From positions 682,001 through 746,000 of the forward strand of contig JADKBR010000001.1 in NCBI GenBank assembly GCA_016714975.1: a stretch of DNA of 64,000 nucleotides. The letters run 5' to 3'. This DNA comes from Candidatus Dechloromonas phosphorivorans. GTDB taxonomy: Bacteria; Pseudomonadota; Gammaproteobacteria; Burkholderiales; Rhodocyclaceae. A program made the position numbers and the translations under genes. Shown piece after piece: positions 1 through 8,835 of the stretch. The stretch's first letter is position 1; every line of letters starts with the position of its first letter. The notes under the pieces were generated by a model. The model worked only from the letters and a program-made list of their open reading frames with translations, ran no database searches and was not told the DNA's origin.

Positions 1-2382
1 GAGCAATTGCGGGGCAATCGTGTCCGTATTGAGCAGCGAGTAGTTGAAGCGCCCGACGGCATAGAGGCGGCGAGTCAGCGGCCATTGGCCGGCGATGTCG
101 ATCTGGCTGACCTGCGGTACCCCGAGCGTTGGCTCGCGGGTATATCGATAGCCGGCGCTGATCACCTTGGCCAGCTCCGGCTGGTAACGCAGTCCGGCAG
201 ACACACGCTCGTTCAGGCCATCACGGTAGTTATAGTCCCAGGCGACATCGGCGTAGGTCTTGGGCAAGACCAGCCCGCTGAATGCAGCGAGCAAGTCGGA
301 ATAGCCCTGCTGCTCATTGCCAAGCGGAACAATCGGTGACTTGAGCGGTGTGTAGTTGAGCGTCACACGGCTCGGGCTGAAGTAGTAACGCTGGCCGATC
401 ATCGCCTTGAAGCGCTCGACCCCCGTCTCGGCGTCGAGCATGCGTGTGGTCACCGCGGCCGTCAACTGATTGGCGTCATTGATGCGGTCGTAGCCGCTGA
501 AGCGGTTCTCGGAAAACATCTGGGCGAAGTTGAAGTCCGCTTGGGCGGTATCGAAAAGAGGGATGTCGCTTTGATTCTTGTAGGGGATATTCACATAGTA
601 CAAGCGCGGTTCGAGCGTCTGGATGAAAGCCTTGTCGAGTAGACTGGTTTCGCGCTCGAAGATCACGCTGGAATCCACGGTAAACGTGGGGAGCACCCGC
701 GAGATGTTGGAGTCCGCCCCGGCGACGGTCTGATTGCTCAGCGCGTACTGAGTCACGTTAACCCCAACCTTGGGAATGAAAGTGAACGCCGGGTGCACGA
801 TCGGCAGCGAAAACTGCGGGTAGATCACCATGCGGTCGCCCTGAACTCGTGTCTGGTGGATGAAGCGCGAGTACTGCCCAATCAAAGTGAGATCCGTGCC
901 CAGCAGATCGGGCTTGAAGCCGACCAGATTGACTTGTGGTTCGAGAAAGTAGGGAACCGCGACCGGGTTCGCCGGATCGGTCTGCAGCGTCTGGTAGCGC
1001 AGGACCTGCATGTTGGTCTGGAGCCACGGAGATGGCCAATAGGCGACCGTCAACTGCTGCGGCAACTGGACCTGCGAGGTCTGCACCAGACGGGACGACA
1101 TGTCCTGCCAATAGAAGTTGTCCGACACGCGGTTGTAGTTGACTACGGCGGAAACCCCTTGGCCGAGGTTCTGCTGGTGATTAATCATGTACGCGTAGCG
1201 CTCACGGTCGGCCAACTTGTCATAGGGCATGTACTCTGCCGTGTAGACATTGGGAGTGTTTGCGTTGGGCGTATTGAAATCGACGTAGCGCACTTCGGCA
1301 CCCAGTTGCAGGCCACGCTTGCTCATGTAGCGGGGAAGGATGAGCGCGTCGTAGTTCGGGGCAATGTTCCAGTAGTAGGGGACCGTCAGGTCCAGGCCAT
1401 CACGCGTCGAGGTCGAGAAAAAGGGATGCATCACGCCCGAACGCCGCTGGTGGTTGAGCGCAAAAGTCATGGCCGGCGTATAGAAAATCGGAACATCCAT
1501 GAACCAGACCGAGGCGTTTTTCGCATCCCCTACGTCGCGATCGTAATCGAGATGCGTTTCCGTGGCTCGCAGGTACCAGTCCTTCTCACCCGGCCTGCAC
1601 GTTGAGTAGGTGCTATCGAACAGCGTAATCTGGTTCTCGCCCTCGAAATCGATCCGTTCCGCGGTGCCGCTCCCCAAGGAAGGGCGAGTGCGCGGCGCCT
1701 CTGTCGGCAGGCCGTAGCTGCTGGCGATGTTCGTCATCATCGGTGCGCTGGAACTTACTGCATTTGAAGCGGCGTTGCTGACGACCACCGTCGTCGCCTT
1801 GTAGAACTTGCTCTCAACCTGTTTGACGATCAGGAAATCGGCATCCTCGGCGAAGCCGACCTGCTCGGACAGCTTCATGCGGACATGCGGCGCGTTGAAT
1901 TCCGCGCCTTGCTGCAGCATGCGCACCTTGCCGGTTGCGTCGATCTCGTCATCGAGCGGCCAGTAAACCATCTTGTCACCGAAGACTTGGGTATCCAGCT
2001 TGCGCAGTTCGACATCCCCGGTGGCCACCGCCATGTCATCGGTGCGTCCTTCGATCCTCCCCGCAGCGACAAACAGCGGGTAGGCATCATCCTTCTTGAG
2101 TTCGACCGGGTAGGGAATCCCGACCTCCGGCATGAGTGGCGGCCTCTTGCCACCCAGCACGTTGAACCGACGCTCGACCCGCAGGCTGAGCGGCAGATCA
2201 TCCTCAACGAGCAACCCGGCACCGCCCTTGACGGCAGCGCCCCGGCTTGCCGGGACGGCTTGCCGGAAGACGGATGCAGCAAGCAACAGTCCGTCAGGAT
2301 CCTGAGCAGCATGACTCGCCGGCACAGCCGCAAACAGGCAAGCCGCGAGACAGGCAAACGGATGAGGCGCCGGATCAGGCAT
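1..2382 (-). CDS. lptD: LPS-assembly protein LptD (partial; C-terminus beyond window)
   Basis: Outer-membrane beta-barrel that, with LptE, inserts lipopolysaccharide into the outer leaflet. The minus frame is open from the ATG at 2382 to the window edge (794 codons, no stop). It opens with a short hydrophobic signal peptide ending near SHAA. An OstA/LptA-like periplasmic domain follows, with repeats such as ATGDVELRKLD and FGDKMVYWP. The barrel has many alternating aromatic strands. A Cys motif, STCRPGEKDW, corresponds to the conserved C-x-P...W segment of LptD. The last visible residues (GRFNYSLLNTDTI) match the late barrel, so only a few dozen residues are missing. No better start lies upstream before the in-frame stop near 2440. 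It is divergent from amgK-murU, an arrangement also seen in Pseudomonas. Confidence 0.9.
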   Translation of the reverse strand, partial: MPDPAPHPFACLAACLFAAVPASHAAQDPDGLLLAASVFRQAVPASRGAAVKGGAGLLVEDDLPLSLRVERRFNVLGGKRPPLMPEVGIPYPVELKKDDAYPLFVAAGRIEGRTDDMAVATGDVELRKLDTQVFGDKMVYWPLDDEIDATGKVRMLQQGAEFNAPHVRMKLSEQVGFAEDADFLIVKQVESKFYKATTVVVSNAASNAVSSSAPMMTNIASSYGLPTEAPRTRPSLGSGTAERIDFEGENQITLFDSTYSTCRPGEKDWYLRATETHLDYDRDVGDAKNASVWFMDVPIFYTPAMTFALNHQRRSGVMHPFFSTSTRDGLDLTVPYYWNIAPNYDALILPRYMSKRGLQLGAEVRYVDFNTPNANTPNVYTAEYMPYDKLADRERYAYMINHQQNLGQGVSAVVNYNRVSDNFYWQDMSSRLVQTSQVQLPQQLTVAYWPSPWLQTNMQVLRYQTLQTDPANPVAVPYFLEPQVNLVGFKPDLLGTDLTLIGQYSRFIHQTRVQGDRMVIYPQFSLPIVHPAFTFIPKVGVNVTQYALSNQTVAGADSNISRVLPTFTVDSSVIFERETSLLDKAFIQTLEPRLYYVNIPYKNQSDIPLFDTAQADFNFAQMFSENRFSGYDRINDANQLTAAVTTRMLDAETGVERFKAMIGQRYYFSPSRVTLNYTPLKSPIVPLGNEQQGYSDLLAAFSGLVLPKTYADVAWDYNYRDGLNERVSAGLRYQPELAKVISAGYRYTREPTLGVPQVSQIDIAGQWPLTRRLYAVGRFNYSLLNTDTIAPQLL

Positions 2383-2441
2383 CTGACGGTGGCAGGCAAG
2401 AGTCGATATGATGAGCCCCGGGAGGAATGGTGACCGAGTGT

Positions 2442-2458
2442 TAAAATCGGGCATTTTA
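2442..2458. promoter_or_regulatory. Mirror-image divergent -10 elements between lptD and amgK
   Basis: TAAAAT at 2442-2447 reads rightwards and ATTTTA at 2453-2458 is the same hexamer reading leftwards, separated by five G/C-rich bases. They face amgK (start 2481) and lptD (start 2382). No good -35 hexamers are visible, so the assignment rests on the -10 boxes and on the only intergenic space available. Confidence 0.45.
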
Positions 2459-2480
2459 CAACGAACCATCGGCCTTCCTG

Positions 2481-3494
2481 ATGTCGCGCGATCAACTTGT
2501 TACCGACTGGGTTGCCAGTCGCTTTTCGAATCAGTCAGTGGAGATCACGCCGGCCTCCGCCGATGCCAGTTTCCGCCGCTATTTCCGCCTGACCTGGCCT
2601 GATGGCGGAACGCACGTCTTGATGGATGCGCCGCCGGAAAAAGAGGACTGCAATCCCTTCATCCACGTCGCCGGCCTGCTTGCCAAGGCCGGGCTGGCCG
2701 CGCCGCGCATCCTCGACCAGGATCTCGCCAACGGCTTCCTGGTGCTGACCGATCTCGGCCGCGTCGGCTATCTCGACGCACTGAACGCCGACCTCAGCCT
2801 GGCCGATACGCTGATGCGCCCGGTTCTCGACGTCCTGGTCAAGTGGCAATTGTCCTCCAGGGCGGGCACCCTGCCCCCCTACGACGCAACCCTGCTTCGG
2901 CGTGAACTCGATCTCTTTCCGGAATGGTTCGTCGGGCGTCACCTCGGCTATCAGTTGAGCGACGACGAAAAATTTATGCTCGACCGGACTTTCAGGTTCC
3001 TGATCAACAGCGCGCTGGCTCAGCCCAAGGTTTTCACCCACCGTGACTTCATGCCGCGCAACCTGATGGTAGTGGAAAGCGAAGCCAATTTGACGCCCGG
3101 CATCATCGATTTCCAGGATGCCGTCTACGGCCCGATCGCCTACGACGTCGTCTCGCTGTTCCGCGACGCCTTCATCTCCTGGGACGAAGAACAGGAAATC
3201 GACTGGGTCGTCCGCTACTGGGAGAAGGCCCGCGCCGCCGGCTTGCCGGTACGCGAGGACTTTGGCGATTTCTGGCGCGACTACGAACTTATGGGCCTGC
3301 AGCGCCACCTCAAGGTGCTCGGCATCTTCTGCCGCCTGAAGTACCGCGACGGCAAGGACAAGTACATCGAGGATCTGCCGCGCTTCATGAACTATGCGCG
3401 CAAGACGGCCGGTCGCTACGTCGCGCTGAAGCCGTTGCTCACCCTGCTCGACACCCTCGACGGCAAGAGCGCGGAAGTCGGCTACACCTTCTGA
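2481..3494 (+). CDS. amgK: N-acetylmuramate/N-acetylglucosamine anomeric kinase AmgK
   Basis: Kinase of the APH (aminoglycoside phosphotransferase) fold, 337 aa. It phosphorylates the anomeric hydroxyl of MurNAc or GlcNAc in the cell-wall recycling route that bypasses de novo UDP-MurNAc synthesis. The catalytic loop THRDFMPRN (His187-Asp189-Asn194) and the metal-binding IIDFQDA (Asp210) are both present. The stop codon overlaps the murU start by one base (TGATG), so the two recycling enzymes are translationally coupled. The partnership with murU separates this call from generic aminoglycoside kinases. Confidence 0.9.
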   Translation: MSRDQLVTDWVASRFSNQSVEITPASADASFRRYFRLTWPDGGTHVLMDAPPEKEDCNPFIHVAGLLAKAGLAAPRILDQDLANGFLVLTDLGRVGYLDALNADLSLADTLMRPVLDVLVKWQLSSRAGTLPPYDATLLRRELDLFPEWFVGRHLGYQLSDDEKFMLDRTFRFLINSALAQPKVFTHRDFMPRNLMVVESEANLTPGIIDFQDAVYGPIAYDVVSLFRDAFISWDEEQEIDWVVRYWEKARAAGLPVREDFGDFWRDYELMGLQRHLKVLGIFCRLKYRDGKDKYIEDLPRFMNYARKTAGRYVALKPLLTLLDTLDGKSAEVGYTF

Positions 3495-4204
3495 TGAAAG
3501 CCTTCATCCTTGCCGCAGGGCGGGGCGAACGCATGCGCCCGCTGACCAACCACACGCCCAAGCCGCTGTTGCCGGCGGGCGGCAAGCCGCTCATCGCCTG
3601 GCATCTGGAACGACTGGCTGCAGCCGGGTTCACCGAGGTCGTCATCAACCACGCCCACCTCGGCGAGAAGATCGAGGCAGCGCTCGGCGACGGCTCGCAG
3701 TGGGGCCTGAGAATCCGCTATTCGCCGGAACCGCCAGGCGCGCTGGAAACCGCCGGCGGCATTGCCAACGCCCTGCCCCTGCTCGGCGACGAGGTATTTC
3801 TCGTAGTCAATGGCGACGTCTATTGCGACATCGATTTTGGCCGTTTTTCCGGGTTGACCCTAGGGCCAGCCGTTGACTCCATGGTCGCGGCAGGCAACCA
3901 ACCAGTCGCCCACCTCGTCATGGTCGCCAACCCGGTGCACCATGCCGACGGCGATTTCAACATCGACGGCCAGCGCATCACTTTCGCGCGGGGTGTGGAG
4001 ACACTGACCTACGCCGGCATCGCGGTATTTTCTCCATCCTTCTTCGCCGACGTGCCGCGCGGCTCGGTCATGAAGCTCTATCCGCTGCTCGCCGCCGCCA
4101 TCGCCGCCGGCACACTGACGGGGGAACGTCACAGCGGCCGCTGGGTCGACGTCGGCACCCCGCAACGTCTGGCCGAACTGGATGCCGAATTGACAAAGCC
4201 ATGA
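3494..4204 (+). CDS. murU: N-acetylmuramate alpha-1-phosphate uridylyltransferase MurU
   Basis: Nucleotidyltransferase of the NTP_transferase family, 236 aa, making UDP-MurNAc from MurNAc-1-phosphate and UTP, the step after AmgK. The N-terminal signature LAAGRGERMRPLT (residues 5-17), the sugar-phosphate motif PKPLLPAGGKPLI, and the metal-binding VNGDVYCDIDF are all intact. The length matches Pseudomonas MurU, and it lacks the left-handed beta-helix found in longer bifunctional relatives. It overlaps amgK by 1 nt and pepP by 4 nt (ATGA), so it sits inside one operon. Confidence 0.9.
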   Translation: MKAFILAAGRGERMRPLTNHTPKPLLPAGGKPLIAWHLERLAAAGFTEVVINHAHLGEKIEAALGDGSQWGLRIRYSPEPPGALETAGGIANALPLLGDEVFLVVNGDVYCDIDFGRFSGLTLGPAVDSMVAAGNQPVAHLVMVANPVHHADGDFNIDGQRITFARGVETLTYAGIAVFSPSFFADVPRGSVMKLYPLLAAAIAAGTLTGERHSGRWVDVGTPQRLAELDAELTKP

Positions 4205-5499
4205 GCCACGCCCATTTCATCGCCCGCCGCAAGCGCCTGCTGAAGACCATCGGCGACGGCGTCGCCGTCGTGCCGACCGCGCCGGAAGTCATGCGCAACC
4301 GCGACGCCCACCACCTCTATCGTTTCGACAGCTACTTCTGGTACCTGACCGGCTTCCCCGAACCGGAAGCGGTGGTCGTGCTGATCGGCGGGAGGAAGCC
4401 GAAATCCATCCTGTTCTGCCGCGAAAAGCATGAAGAGCGTGAGATCTGGGACGGCTACCGCTACGGCCCGAAGGCAGCCAAGGCCGCTTTCGGTTTCGAC
4501 GCCGCCTACCCAATCGAACAACTCGACAAGAAACTGCCCCAATTTCTCGTCGACCGCGACACGCTATGGCACGCCATCGGCCATGACGCCGAATGGGATG
4601 CCCGTATCGCCAAGGCGCTCAACGAAGTCCGCGCCCAGACCCGGGCCGGCAAGCGGGCGCCGCGCGCCATCCACGACCTGCGCGCCGAACTCGACGCCAT
4701 GCGCCTGGTCAAGGACGCCGCCGAGGCCGGGATCCAGCAGCGCTCGGCCGACATCGCCAGCGCCGGACACGCTCGCGCCATGCGCGCCTGCCGCCCCGGC
4801 CTGGCCGAGTACGAGCTCGAAGCAGAGCTGAGCTACGAGTTCCGCAAGCGCGGTGCGGATGCCCACGCCTACACACCCATCGTCGCTGGTGGCGCCAACG
4901 CCTGCGTGCTGCATTACGTCGCCAATGACAAGCTGCTCAACGACCACACGCTGGTCCTGATCGACGCCGGCTGCGAAGTCGCAGGCTACGCCGCCGACAT
5001 CACCCGGACCTTTCCCGTCAATGGCCGCTTCAACGCGCCGCAGAAGGACGTCTACGAAATCGTCCTCGCCGCACAGACGGCAGCGATCGCCGCCACCGCT
5101 CCCGGCCGCCATTTCATGGAAGGCCATGAAGCCGCCGTGCGCGTACTCACGCAAGGGCTGGTCGACCTCAAGCTGCTACAGGGCGACCTCGACAACCTGA
5201 TCGACAAAGGTGACTACAAGCGTTTCTACATGCACCGCACCGGCCACTGGCTCGGCCTCGACGTGCACGACGCCGGCGAATACAAGGTCGGTGACGCGTG
5301 GACCACTCTCCAGCCGGGCATGACGCTGACCGTCGAACCGGGCCTCTACATCCGCCCCGCCGAGGACATCCCGCTGGCGCTGGCCGGCATCGGCATCCGC
5401 ATCGAGGATGACGTGCGCGTCAGCGAAACCGGGTGCCACATCTTCACGACGGCCCCGAAAACCATCGCCGAAATCGAGGAGGTCATGCGCCATGACTGA
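4201..5499 (+). CDS. pepP: Xaa-Pro aminopeptidase (aminopeptidase P)
   Basis: Pita-bread metallopeptidase, 432 aa, releasing N-terminal residues that precede proline. The N-terminal AMP_N domain is followed by the M24 catalytic domain. Visible metal-ligand segments are IDAGCEVAGYAADITRTFP (first Asp pair), the HRTGHWLGLDVHD His motif, TVEPGLY (Glu) and GIRIEDDV (Glu). Length is close to E. coli PepP (441). The ATG overlaps the murU stop by 4 nt. A pepP-ubiH arrangement is also found in E. coli. Confidence 0.93.
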   Translation: MSHAHFIARRKRLLKTIGDGVAVVPTAPEVMRNRDAHHLYRFDSYFWYLTGFPEPEAVVVLIGGRKPKSILFCREKHEEREIWDGYRYGPKAAKAAFGFDAAYPIEQLDKKLPQFLVDRDTLWHAIGHDAEWDARIAKALNEVRAQTRAGKRAPRAIHDLRAELDAMRLVKDAAEAGIQQRSADIASAGHARAMRACRPGLAEYELEAELSYEFRKRGADAHAYTPIVAGGANACVLHYVANDKLLNDHTLVLIDAGCEVAGYAADITRTFPVNGRFNAPQKDVYEIVLAAQTAAIAATAPGRHFMEGHEAAVRVLTQGLVDLKLLQGDLDNLIDKGDYKRFYMHRTGHWLGLDVHDAGEYKVGDAWTTLQPGMTLTVEPGLYIRPAEDIPLALAGIGIRIEDDVRVSETGCHIFTTAPKTIAEIEEVMRHD

Positions 5500-6637
5500 G
5501 CAGTTCGCCGAGCACGTCGACATCCTGATCATCGGCGCCGGCCCGGTGGGGATGACGCTGAATCTTGCCCTCGCTGCGGGTGGCCAGAAATCGCTCCTTG
5601 TCGACCGTCGACCGCGCGCGGCGCAGCAGGACGACCCGCGCGCCCTCGCCCTCGCGCACGGCGCCCGGCAACTGCTGGAACAGATCAGAACCTGGCCGAC
5701 GCGCGCAGCGACGCCGATCGAAACCATCCACGTCTCGCAGAAGGAAGGTTTCGGCCGCACCGTCATCGACCGTGCCGACTACGACCTGCCGGCGCTCGGC
5801 TACGTCGTGCGCTACCGCGATCTCGCAGCCGAACTCGCTGCACAACTGTCGGCCGACGACTTGCTCGATGCCGTCGACATCGTCGGCATCAGCCACTGCG
5901 ACGATCACGTTAGTGTTTCCCTGCACCACGCCGGCATCCTGCGCACCATCCGCGCAAAGGTGCTGATCCACGCCGAAGGCACCCCCGGCGCCGACCCGGC
6001 GGTCAAGGTCAGCGATTACGGCCAGCATGCGGTGATCGCCGAAATCACTCCGCAACCCGGCCACAACGAGCGCGCCTGGGAACGCTTCACGGCGGACGGC
6101 CCGCTCGCCCTGCTGCCGCTCGGCAACCAATACTCGGTCGTGTTCACGTTGCCGCCGGACAAGGCCAATGCCGTCCTGGCGCTCGACGACGACGCCTTTA
6201 CCGCAGCGCTGCAGGAGCAGTTCGGCAAGCGGATGACATTCAGCAACCCCGGCCCGCGCAGCCGTTTCCCGCTCGCCCTGCGCATGCGTGAATCGCTGGT
6301 CAAGGGCCGCGAGGTGTGGATCGGCAACACCGCGCAAACGCTGCATCCGGTCTCCGGCCAAGGCTTCAACCTTGGCCTGCGAGACGCCTGGCAACTCGCT
6401 GAAATACTGCTCGCAAACGGCGTCGACCGCAGCAGCCTGGCCAGCTACGCAGCCAGCCGTCGCCTCGACCGCCAAGGCAGCGCCCTGTTCACCGACCAGA
6501 TAGTCCGCGCCTTTTCCAATGATTTCGGCCCGCTCAAGCTGGCGCGCGGCCTCGGCCTCCTCGCCCTCGACCTCTTCCCGCCGGCCCGCCATTTCGTTGC
6601 CAAGCGGATGATCTGGGGCGCCCGCGCCTGGCCGTGA
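5492..6637 (+). CDS. ubiH: FAD-dependent ubiquinone hydroxylase, UbiH family
   Basis: Flavoprotein monooxygenase of the UbiH/UbiF/VisC/COQ6 family, 381 aa, that hydroxylates the ubiquinone ring. It has a Rossmann dinucleotide-binding motif, IIGAGPVGMTLNLAL, near the N-terminus. The DPRALAL motif follows. The second FAD motif has the UbiH-type form IGNTAQTLHPVSGQGFNLGLRD. The start is taken at the ATG at 5492, eight bases inside the pepP end and preceded by GAGGAGGT at 5476. A longer reading from 5408 would lie inside pepP. Its place after pepP favours UbiH over other ring hydroxylases; exact ring position is inferred. Confidence 0.85.
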   Translation: MTEQFAEHVDILIIGAGPVGMTLNLALAAGGQKSLLVDRRPRAAQQDDPRALALAHGARQLLEQIRTWPTRAATPIETIHVSQKEGFGRTVIDRADYDLPALGYVVRYRDLAAELAAQLSADDLLDAVDIVGISHCDDHVSVSLHHAGILRTIRAKVLIHAEGTPGADPAVKVSDYGQHAVIAEITPQPGHNERAWERFTADGPLALLPLGNQYSVVFTLPPDKANAVLALDDDAFTAALQEQFGKRMTFSNPGPRSRFPLALRMRESLVKGREVWIGNTAQTLHPVSGQGFNLGLRDAWQLAEILLANGVDRSSLASYAASRRLDRQGSALFTDQIVRAFSNDFGPLKLARGLGLLALDLFPPARHFVAKRMIWGARAWP

Positions 6638-7515
6638 CCCCGAGCCGCCTGCAGGCGTGGTTTCTCGCCTGCCGCCCGAAAACACTCTCGGTCTCGCTGT
6701 CGCCGGTCCTGGTCGGCACCGCCATCGCCTGGCACGACAGCGGCCGCATCCTCTGGCTACCGCTGCTCGCCGCCGCGCTTGGTGCCGCCCTGATCCAGAT
6801 CGGCACCAATCTGTTCAACGATGTCGGCGATTTCCGACGCGGCACCGACACGCCCGACCGCCTTGGCCCGAAGCGCGCCACTGCCGAAGGCTGGCTCGGC
6901 GCGGGCGTGGTCGAAGGCGCTGCCTGGCTGGCCTTCGCCCTCGCCTTCCTGTGCGGCATCTACCTGGTCGCGCATGGCGGCTGGCCGATCGTCATCATCG
7001 GCCTCGCCTCACTCGCCGCCGGCTGGGCCTATACGGGAGGCCCGGCGCCGATTGCCTACCGGCCGCTCGGAGAAGTGTTCGTCTTCATCTTCTTCGGCCT
7101 GGTAGCCGTCGGCGGCAGCTATTACCTCCAGATGCTGACGCTGGCACCGGTTGCCGTCGTTGCTGCCACGCTGATCGGCCTTCATGCGGCGGCGGTCATC
7201 ACCGTCAACAATTACCGCGACCACGACGGTGACGCCCGCAACGGCAAGAACACGCTGGCCGTCCTGCTCGGCCGGCCGGCGACCCGACGCCTTTACAGCG
7301 CCGAGATGCTGGTGCCCTATGCCCTGTTGCCGCTGCTCGCCGCCAGCCTAGGCTGGCGCGCAACGCTGCCGTTACTTTCTCTGCCACTGGCCCTCAGGCT
7401 GATCCAGCGCTTCAACAGCGAAGCACCCGGTCCGGTTTTCAATGGCATCCTCGCAGCCACCGCTGGATTGCAGATGGCATATGCCCTGCTGTTATCTCTT
7501 AGTTTCGCAATCTGA
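6634..7515 (+). CDS. menA: UbiA-superfamily prenyltransferase, MenA-like (1,4-dihydroxy-2-naphthoate type)
   Basis: Polytopic membrane protein, 293 aa, with about eight hydrophobic segments and the two Asp-rich motifs of UbiA prenyltransferases. These are NLFNDVGDFRRGTD (first) and NNYRDHDGDARNGKNT (second). The loop wording (CRPKTLSVSLSPVLVGTA) is typical of MenA, which attaches the polyprenyl tail to dihydroxynaphthoate in menaquinone synthesis. No other men gene is visible, so the physiological quinone is uncertain. It starts at GTG overlapping the ubiH stop, so it is co-transcribed with ubiH. Confidence 0.8.
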   Translation: MTPSRLQAWFLACRPKTLSVSLSPVLVGTAIAWHDSGRILWLPLLAAALGAALIQIGTNLFNDVGDFRRGTDTPDRLGPKRATAEGWLGAGVVEGAAWLAFALAFLCGIYLVAHGGWPIVIIGLASLAAGWAYTGGPAPIAYRPLGEVFVFIFFGLVAVGGSYYLQMLTLAPVAVVAATLIGLHAAAVITVNNYRDHDGDARNGKNTLAVLLGRPATRRLYSAEMLVPYALLPLLAASLGWRATLPLLSLPLALRLIQRFNSEAPGPVFNGILAATAGLQMAYALLLSLSFAI

Positions 7516-7539
7516 CTGTTTCTTGGGCGTCTAGTCGGG

Positions 7540-7545
7540 TAGAAT
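7540..7545 (+). promoter_or_regulatory. Putative -10 (TAGAAT) for dusB-fis
   Basis: GGG-TAGAAT lies 38 nt upstream of the dusB ATG, in the 68-nt gap after the menA-like gene. A GC-rich region follows. No clear -35 is visible. Confidence 0.4.
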
Positions 7546-7583
7546 CGTTCGTTCTGCTCGTCCGGTCCACACGTCGCTCACCC

Positions 7584-8600
7584 ATGGAATTTGCCGGCTT
7601 CAACTTGCGCAATAACCTGTTCGTCGCTCCCATGGCCGGCGTAACGGACCGTCCTTTCCGTCAGTTGTGCAAGAAGATGGGCGCGGGGCTGGCAGTATCG
7701 GAAATGGTTACCTCGAACTCGCTGCTCTACGGCAGCACCAAGACGCTGCGCCGCGCCAACCACGAGGGTGAGGTCGCGCCGATTGCGGTCCAGATCGCCG
7801 GCGCCGATCCCTGGATGATGGCCGAGGCCGCCCGCCACAATGTGGACAACGGCGCCCAGATCATCGACATCAACATGGGCTGTCCGGCCAAGAAGATCTG
7901 CAATGTGATGGCTGGCTCGGCGCTGATGCAGGATGAAACCCTGGTCGGCCGGATTCTCGACGCCGTCGTCGGCGCCATTCCCGACACCCCGGTCACGCTC
8001 AAATTTCGCACTGGCTGGAACCTGGCCAACCGCAACGCGCCGACCATTGCGCGCATCGCCGAGAGCGCGGGTGTGCGCGCCGTCGCCATCCACGGCCGGA
8101 CGCGCTGCCAGCAATACACGGGCGAGGCCGAGTACGACACTATCTCGCTGGTCAAGACGCTGATCCGGATTCCCGTCATCGCCAACGGCGACATCACAAC
8201 GCCGGAAAAAGCCAAGCACGTACTTGACGTGACCGGCGCCGACGGCATCATGATCGGCCGTGCCGCCCAGGGGCGCCCGTGGCTGTTCCGCGAGATCGAG
8301 CATTACCTGAAGACCGGCGAGAAGCTGCCGCCGGTTTCGGTCATCGAAATTCACGCCATTCTGCGCGCCCACCTGGAAGAGCTCCATGCTTTCTACGGGC
8401 CGGAAACCGGGTTCAAGGTCGCTCGCAAGCACATCTCCTGGTACACCAGGGGGCTGGTCGGGTCGGCAGCCTTCCGTAAGGAAATGAACACCCTGCCCAG
8501 CATCGATCGACAGATGCAGGCAGTGAACGATTTCTTCAGCCGCCTGGCGGACGAACACGAACATCTCAAATACGAACAAGAGGAGGCGTTGGCGGCATGA
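7584..8600 (+). CDS. dusB: tRNA-dihydrouridine synthase B
   Basis: FMN-dependent TIM-barrel enzyme, 338 aa, reducing a uridine in the D-loop of tRNA. It shows the FMN-binding start VAPMAGVTDRPFR, the catalytic Cys in INMGCPAKKIC, HGRTRCQQYTG and the phosphate-binding NGDITT and GIMIGRAAQG. It overlaps fis by 4 nt (ATGA); dusB-fis is a conserved proteobacterial operon in which dusB leader sequences help fis expression. Complete, with no anomaly. Confidence 0.95.
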   Translation: MEFAGFNLRNNLFVAPMAGVTDRPFRQLCKKMGAGLAVSEMVTSNSLLYGSTKTLRRANHEGEVAPIAVQIAGADPWMMAEAARHNVDNGAQIIDINMGCPAKKICNVMAGSALMQDETLVGRILDAVVGAIPDTPVTLKFRTGWNLANRNAPTIARIAESAGVRAVAIHGRTRCQQYTGEAEYDTISLVKTLIRIPVIANGDITTPEKAKHVLDVTGADGIMIGRAAQGRPWLFREIEHYLKTGEKLPPVSVIEIHAILRAHLEELHAFYGPETGFKVARKHISWYTRGLVGSAAFRKEMNTLPSIDRQMQAVNDFFSRLADEHEHLKYEQEEALAA

Positions 8601-8830
8601 GCCAGAGTGACTTGGAGAAATGCGTCACGGATTCGCTGGAGCAGTATTTCCGTGACCTCGACGGCGAGAAGCCCTCCGCGATCCATGACATGGTCTTGAA
8701 GAGCGTCGAAAAGCCGATGCTCCAAGTCGTCCTTGCCAAGGCGGGTGGCAACCAGACGCTGGCGGCGGAAATGCTCGGCATCAACCGCAACACGTTGCGC
8801 AAGAAACTCACCGAACACCAGCTACTGTAA
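8597..8830 (+). CDS. fis: Fis-family nucleoid-associated DNA-binding protein
   Basis: 77 aa, shorter than the 98-aa enteric Fis and typical of betaproteobacterial versions. The C-terminal helix-turn-helix, [22 protein letters not shown], is diagnostic. It bends DNA and affects rRNA promoters, recombination and phage integration. It is translationally coupled to dusB by a 4-nt overlap. purH starts 5 nt after its stop, so purine genes may be transcribed with it. Confidence 0.93.
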   Translation: MSQSDLEKCVTDSLEQYFRDLDGEKPSAIHDMVLKSVEKPMLQVVLAKAGGNQTLAAEMLGINRNTLRKKLTEHQLL

Positions 8831-8835
8831 TCGTC

